Below, piece by piece: positions 59,912-64,000 of a stretch of 64,000 nucleotides of DNA; the stretch's first letter is position 1; each line of letters starts with the position of its first letter. Location of the stretch: contig CANHQJ010000015.1 in the NCBI GenBank assembly GCA_947462875.1, positions 34,543 through 98,542 on the forward strand, written 5' to 3'. This stretch comes from Verrucomicrobiia bacterium (GTDB lineage: Bacteria > Verrucomicrobiota > Verrucomicrobiia > Verrucomicrobiales > Akkermansiaceae). The translations under genes and the position numbers were made by a program. The notes under the pieces were generated by a model, which was given only the letters and a program-made list of their open reading frames with translations, was not told the DNA's origin and made no database searches.

Positions 59912-61156
59912 ATGACACATTTTGCCCGTCTCAGTCTTGGCCTGCTGGCCTCATCGCTTTTTTCGCACGCCCAGGAATTCCGCCCGCTCTTCAACGGCAA
60001 GGACCTCACGGGCTGGAAAGGAAATGGCTACGAAGTGGTGGACGGCACCATCGTTTGCACGCCGAAAGGCAGCAACCTGATGACTGAGGAACGCTTCAGC
60101 CATTACATCCTCGATTTTGAATTCAAACTTCCTCCCGGCGGCAACAACGGCCTCGGCATCCACTATCCCGGTGCAGGTGACGCCGCCTACGTGGGCATGG
60201 AGTTGCAGATCCTCGATGACACGGCGGAAAAATACAAGGACCTGAAGGACTACCAGTTTCACGGCTCCATCTACACCATGCTGCCCGCCAAAAAAGGCCA
60301 CCTCAAGCCGGTGGGCGAGTGGAATCACGAGCGCGTGACAGTCATGGGGAACTCGGTGAAAGTCGAACTGAACGGCACGGTGATCACCGATGCGAAGCTC
60401 GACGAGCTCGAACAAAAATTCCCGAAGCACCAGGGCGTGAAACGTCGCTCCGGTCACATCAGTTGGTGCGGTCACGGTGACCCTGTCGCCTTCCGCAACA
60501 TCAAGATCGCCGACCTCGCACCCGCTGCCAACACCGAGGAGTGGAAAAAACAAGGTTTCACTCCGCTGTTCGATGGCAAATCACTGGAAGCATGGAAAGT
60601 CGAGTCCGGCAGCGAAGGCCACTGGGTTCCGACCAATGGCGTGCTGAAATACGATGGCAAAAGCACAGCGAAGGTCAAAGACCTGTGGTCCGTCAAGCCC
60701 TATGGCGATTTCACCATGGTGCTCGACTGGCGCTGGAACGGTCCCGGTCCTGTCATGAACCGCCCCGTGATCAACGCCGAGGGCAATGAAACAGGCGAAA
60801 CGCTCAAGGTAGAAGAACTCGACAGCGGCGTTTACATGCGCGGCAACATCAATTCCCAAGTCAACCTTTGGAACTGGCCTGTGGGCTCCGGCGAAGTGTA
60901 TGGCTATCGCACCAACAAAGGCCTGCCCGCCGAAGTGCGCGCCGGTGTCACCCCGAAGGAAAAAGCCGACCGCCCCGTCGGCGAATGGAATCACATGGAA
61001 GTCACCATGAAAGGCGATCGCTTGACGGTCATTCTCAATGGCAAAAAAGTCATCGATAACGCCCAGCTCCCCGGCGTGAAACCCACCGGTCCAGTAGGCC
61101 TGCAGCACCACGGCAGCTCGATCGACTTCGCGAATATCTGGATCAAGGAACTTTGA
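59912..61156 (+). CDS. Secreted protein with two DUF1080 (3-keto-disaccharide hydrolase-like) domains
   Basis: Product of 414 residues from the ATG at 59912 with signal peptide (MTHFARLSLGLLASSLFSHA). Two DUF1080 domains follow each other: about 22-200 (FRPLFNGKDLTGWKGNGYEV, GIHYPG) and about 208-414 (FTPLFDGKSLEAWKVESGSE, GVYMRGN, VGLQHHGSSIDFANIW). The family has concanavalin-like folds, and some members hydrolyse 3-keto-glycosides. The pair with Gfo/Idh oxidoreductases elsewhere in this window fits the oxidise-then-cleave route of glycoside breakdown (inference). Confidence 0.9.
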   Translation: MTHFARLSLGLLASSLFSHAQEFRPLFNGKDLTGWKGNGYEVVDGTIVCTPKGSNLMTEERFSHYILDFEFKLPPGGNNGLGIHYPGAGDAAYVGMELQILDDTAEKYKDLKDYQFHGSIYTMLPAKKGHLKPVGEWNHERVTVMGNSVKVELNGTVITDAKLDELEQKFPKHQGVKRRSGHISWCGHGDPVAFRNIKIADLAPAANTEEWKKQGFTPLFDGKSLEAWKVESGSEGHWVPTNGVLKYDGKSTAKVKDLWSVKPYGDFTMVLDWRWNGPGPVMNRPVINAEGNETGETLKVEELDSGVYMRGNINSQVNLWNWPVGSGEVYGYRTNKGLPAEVRAGVTPKEKADRPVGEWNHMEVTMKGDRLTVILNGKKVIDNAQLPGVKPTGPVGLQHHGSSIDFANIWIKEL

Positions 61157-61174
61157 TCCCAAGAGACTAACAAT

Positions 61175-61209
61175 AAAAAGGATCACGGTGAAAGCCGTGA
61201 TCCTTTTTT
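61175..61209. terminator. Bidirectional terminator between the DUF1080 gene and leuS
   Basis: AAAAAGGATCACGG-TGAAAG-CCGTGATCCTTTTT is a stem with A-run and T-run arms (61175-61208), between two convergent genes. It can end both transcripts. Confidence 0.93.
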
Positions 61210-61226
61210 GTTGTTCGTGATCTTGA

Positions 61227-63776
61227 CTACCCCACCACCAAGTTCAGCAAACGGCCTTGCACGTAGATGACCTTGCGCATGGTTTTGTCGTTGGTGTATT
61301 CCTGGATTTTGGGTGAGGCCAGTGCGGTTTGCAGGGCGACTTCTTCGGTGGCATCGGGCACGACGCGGATGCGATCGCGAAGCTTGCCATTGACCTGCAC
61401 GACGAGCTCGATCTCGTTTTCGATCAGGGCCTCGGCATCGAACTCCGGCCATGGTTGATGGTAGAGCATCGTGTTTTCCGCGGTGAGCTTGGCATGCAGT
61501 TCCTCGGCCAAATGCGGCGCGAAGGGATTGAGCAGGCGCAGGAAAATGAGGAACTCCTCGAGCGGCACTTGCTCGGCTTGCGTGAAGGCATTGGTGCAAA
61601 TCATCATCTGCGAGATGGCGGTATTGAAGGCCATGCGCTCGATGTCTTCGGTGACTTTTTTGATGGTCTCGTGCACGACCTTGCGCAGCTTCGCATCGCC
61701 GCACGGAGCCTTGCTGATGCGCGAGGAAATCTGCCATTCGCCGGCCTGGTTTTCTTCCATCGCCACACGCCACACGCGCGCGAGGAAGCGGTGCACGCCC
61801 TCGACGCCTTTCATTTGCCAGGGCTTCACTTGCTCCAGCGGGCCCATGAACATTTCGTAGAGACGCAGGGAGTCGGCGCCATACTCGCGGATGACATCAT
61901 CGGGATTAACGACGTTGCCCACGGACTTCGACATTTTTTGCCCGTCCTCGCCGAGGATGAGGCCTTGGTTGACGAGTTTTTGGAAGGGCTCGGGTGTGCT
62001 GAGATGGCCGAGATCGAACAAGACCTTGTGCCAGAAACGCGCGTAGAGCAAATGCAGCACGGCGTGCTCGGTGCCGCCGACGTAGAGATCGACCGCGCCG
62101 CTTTGTCCTTCGCCGCCTAACCAATAATGTTCCGCTTCCCTGGAGATGAAAGCGTTTTCATTGCGCGGATCACAATAGCGCAAGTAGTACCAGCAAGAGC
62201 CCGCCCACTGCGGCATCGTATTGGTTTCGCGCTGCGCGGTTTGTGTGTATTGAATCCAATCGGTCGCTTTGATCAAGGGACCACGCGGGTCGCCGGTCGG
62301 CTTGAAATCTTCCAAGGCGGGTTGCAACAAGGGCAGCTCGGACTCGGGGATCGCGGCATGCAGGCCGTTTTCCCAAACGATGGGAAACGGCTCGCCCCAG
62401 TAGCGTTGGCGCGAGAACAACCAGTCGCGCAGTTTGTATTGCACCTTGCGCTTGCCCTTGCCGTTTTCTTCGAGCCACGCGATCATCTTCGACTTCGCTT
62501 CGGCGGTCGGCAGGCCATCGAGGAAGGAGGAGTTGATGGCGGTGCCGTAATCGGTGTAGCCTTTCCAATCGTCTTCTTCTTTGAGCGGCTTCACCACCTG
62601 AATGATGGGCAGAGAAAACTTTTCCGCGAAGGCGAAGTCGCGTTCGTCATGCGCGGGCACAGCCATGATCGCGCCGGTGCCGTAGCCCATCATGACGTAG
62701 TCGGCGATCCACACGGGGATGTTTTCGCCGTTGACGGGATTGATCGCATAGGCACCGGTGAAGACTCCCGTTTTGTCTTTGTTCATCTCGCCACGCTCCA
62801 TGTCGGACTTCGTCGCACAGCCCTGGACGTAGGCTTCCACTTCCGCTTTTTGTTCGGCGGTGGTGATTTCATGGACAAGGGCATGCTCGGGAGCCAGCAC
62901 CATGTACGTCGCGCCGAACAAGGTATCCGGACGGGTGGTGAAAACCGTCACGGTATGGCCGCCGACGAGGAAGTCCACCGTCGCGCCCTCGCTTTTTCCG
63001 ATCCAGTTTTTTTGCAACAGCTTGATGCCTTCCGGCCAATCGAGCGCATCGATCTCATTCAGCAAACGCTCGGCATACGACGTGATGCGCAGCATCCACT
63101 GACGCAGCGGCCGGCGCTCGACGATGTGGCCCTTGTTGCGCCATTCCTCGACCTCTTCGTTCGCCAACACCGTGCCGAGATCCGGCGACCAGTTGACGGG
63201 AGCTTCCTGCACGAAGGCCAAACGCACGGCATCGATCTGCTCGCGCGTCCAACCCTTGGCCGCGAGTTCGCTCACGGGCTTGGCCTTTTGTTCGACTTCG
63301 TCAAAGTACGAATGATAGAGCTGCAGGAAAATCCACTGCGTCCAGCGCACGTAGCTCGGATCGGTGGTATCCACCTCGCGATCCCAGTCATAGGAAAAGC
63401 CGAGATTTTTCAACTGCTGGCGGAAATTCTTGATGTTCGCCTCGGTGGTGACGCGCGGGTGCTGTCCCGTCTTGATCGCGTATTGTTCCGCGGGCAAACC
63501 AAAGGCGTCCCAGCCCATCGGATGCAGCACGTTGAAACCACGGCAACGCTTGAATCGCGCCAAGATATCCGTCGCAGTGTAGCCCTCGGGGTGACCGACA
63601 TGCAGGCCCGCGCCACTCGGATAGGGAAACATGTCGAGCACGTAGTACTTGGGCTTCGATGCATCGAAATCCGCTTCCCCCGGACCCGGAGTGCGGAATG
63701 TTTTTTCCGTGTCCCAACGGTTTTGCCACTGGGATTCAAAAACATCAAAAGGAAATGGTTTGCGACGATCGGACAT
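61227..63776 (-). CDS. leuS: Leucyl-tRNA synthetase
   Basis: Product of 849 residues from the ATG at 63776 ([20 protein letters not shown]), the normal length. It charges tRNA-Leu. The HIGH motif is H59-V-G-H62 ([14 protein letters not shown]), and the KMSKS motif is intact near residue 613 ([14 protein letters not shown]). The editing domain contains the conserved [12 protein letters not shown] stretch. The 26 possible codons upstream are not family-like. Confidence 0.98.
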   Translation of the reverse strand: MSDRRKPFPFDVFESQWQNRWDTEKTFRTPGPGEADFDASKPKYYVLDMFPYPSGAGLHVGHPEGYTATDILARFKRCRGFNVLHPMGWDAFGLPAEQYAIKTGQHPRVTTEANIKNFRQQLKNLGFSYDWDREVDTTDPSYVRWTQWIFLQLYHSYFDEVEQKAKPVSELAAKGWTREQIDAVRLAFVQEAPVNWSPDLGTVLANEEVEEWRNKGHIVERRPLRQWMLRITSYAERLLNEIDALDWPEGIKLLQKNWIGKSEGATVDFLVGGHTVTVFTTRPDTLFGATYMVLAPEHALVHEITTAEQKAEVEAYVQGCATKSDMERGEMNKDKTGVFTGAYAINPVNGENIPVWIADYVMMGYGTGAIMAVPAHDERDFAFAEKFSLPIIQVVKPLKEEDDWKGYTDYGTAINSSFLDGLPTAEAKSKMIAWLEENGKGKRKVQYKLRDWLFSRQRYWGEPFPIVWENGLHAAIPESELPLLQPALEDFKPTGDPRGPLIKATDWIQYTQTAQRETNTMPQWAGSCWYYLRYCDPRNENAFISREAEHYWLGGEGQSGAVDLYVGGTEHAVLHLLYARFWHKVLFDLGHLSTPEPFQKLVNQGLILGEDGQKMSKSVGNVVNPDDVIREYGADSLRLYEMFMGPLEQVKPWQMKGVEGVHRFLARVWRVAMEENQAGEWQISSRISKAPCGDAKLRKVVHETIKKVTEDIERMAFNTAISQMMICTNAFTQAEQVPLEEFLIFLRLLNPFAPHLAEELHAKLTAENTMLYHQPWPEFDAEALIENEIELVVQVNGKLRDRIRVVPDATEEVALQTALASPKIQEYTNDKTMRKVIYVQGRLLNLVVG

Positions 63777-63858
63777 GATAGCTGGAAAGTTCAGGGGCGG
63801 CAGATTGGCGGATTTTATCGAAATTGCAACGCATTTCCTGTGGGGAGCAGGCATGCGT

Positions 63859-63939
63859 GTTGCCTCATTGAAGCGGACACCATAAATATTTCCATGAGTG
63901 ACTGGGAGAGTGCCGTTGCCTCATAAATAGAGACACCAT
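63859..63939 (+). repeat. 25-nt direct repeat at the right edge
   Basis: GTTGCCTCAT, seven bases, GACACCAT occurs at 63859-63883 and again at 63915-63939, the same spacing in both. The second copy ends in the start codon of the partial gene. It could be the end of an insertion sequence, or operator repeats. Confidence 0.6.
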
Positions 63940-64000
63940 GGCGCCAGCCATGAGTATGAGTGAAAAAAGCATCGAAGAATACACAAAGAAGATGCGCGCA
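63938..64000 (+). CDS. Unidentified gene, first 21 codons
   Basis: A reading frame opens at ATG 63938 (alternatives at 63950 and 63956) and runs off the right edge: MAPAMSMSEKSIEEYTKKMR and A. Too short to identify. The preceding direct repeat makes an insertion-sequence transposase one possibility; this is only a guess from context. Confidence 0.35.
   Translation, partial: MAPAMSMSEKSIEEYTKKMRA

Overview
The window looks like a chromosomal piece of a GC-rich member of the Verrucomicrobiota, probably near Verrucomicrobiales (inference from gene content; no rRNA is present). Pointers are several secreted proteins with planctomycete/verrucomicrobial cytochrome c domains (PSCyt1, DUF1592-type), a run of secreted sulfatases, DUF1080 and CE15 proteins, a long-form PurF, a membrane-anchored Ser/Thr kinase with a repeat region, and many signal peptides. 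Housekeeping genes are interspersed: gcvP, gltB-gltD, purM-purF, an aspartate aminotransferase, dnaE, leuS, tRNA-Ser(GCU) and tRNA-Met(CAU).

Layout. 1-6.1 kb: the start of a cytochrome-type gene running off the left edge, then a likely operon of secreted proteins (PDZ/DUF6288-like, unknown secreted, sialate-esterase-like SGNH) and an SDR dehydrogenase. 6.1-16.8 kb: nitrogen and one-carbon metabolism (Nudix, gcvP, MauE/DoxX-like, DUF3817, gltB, gltD). 16.8-17.9 kb: a REP-associated tyrosine transposase (RAYT-like) between nested palindromic repeats. 17.9-25 kb: methyltransferase, purF, purM, aminotransferase, DUF1592-type protein. 25-34.6 kb: SHD1-like protein, Ser/Thr kinase, SufT, lipoprotein, two small coiled-coil membrane proteins, DeoR regulator, a long inverted repeat, Gfo/Idh oxidoreductase, NlpC/P60-like protein.

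34.7-40.4 kb: tRNA-Ser whose 3' end is copied twice downstream, bracketing a segment that carries a damaged GIY-YIG gene and two sulfatases, one fused to a GH99/WbsX-like domain. This looks like a tRNA-integrated island without an integrase. 40.5-49 kb: further polysaccharide-related genes (CE15-like esterase, two more sulfatases, Tat-exported phosphoesterase), a CAP lipoprotein, and a transglutaminase/FGE-like locus that appears split by a frameshift and an amber codon. 49-55 kb: pseudopilin, cytochrome-WD40-coiled-coil protein, MBL nuclease, fatty-acid desaturase, then a gene-free stretch with a second REP cluster in inverted arrangement. 55.6-64 kb: dnaE, tRNA-Met, secreted peroxiredoxin, DUF1080 tandem protein, leuS, and the start of an unidentified gene behind a 25-nt direct repeat at the right edge.

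Working together (inference): sulfatases, CE15 esterase, SGNH esterase and GH99-like domain suggest breakdown of sulfated and esterified polysaccharides. The REP/RAYT elements, tRNA duplications and gene remnants show that the accessory part of the window has been rearranged. Start codons were chosen from signal peptides, family N-termini and operon overlaps.
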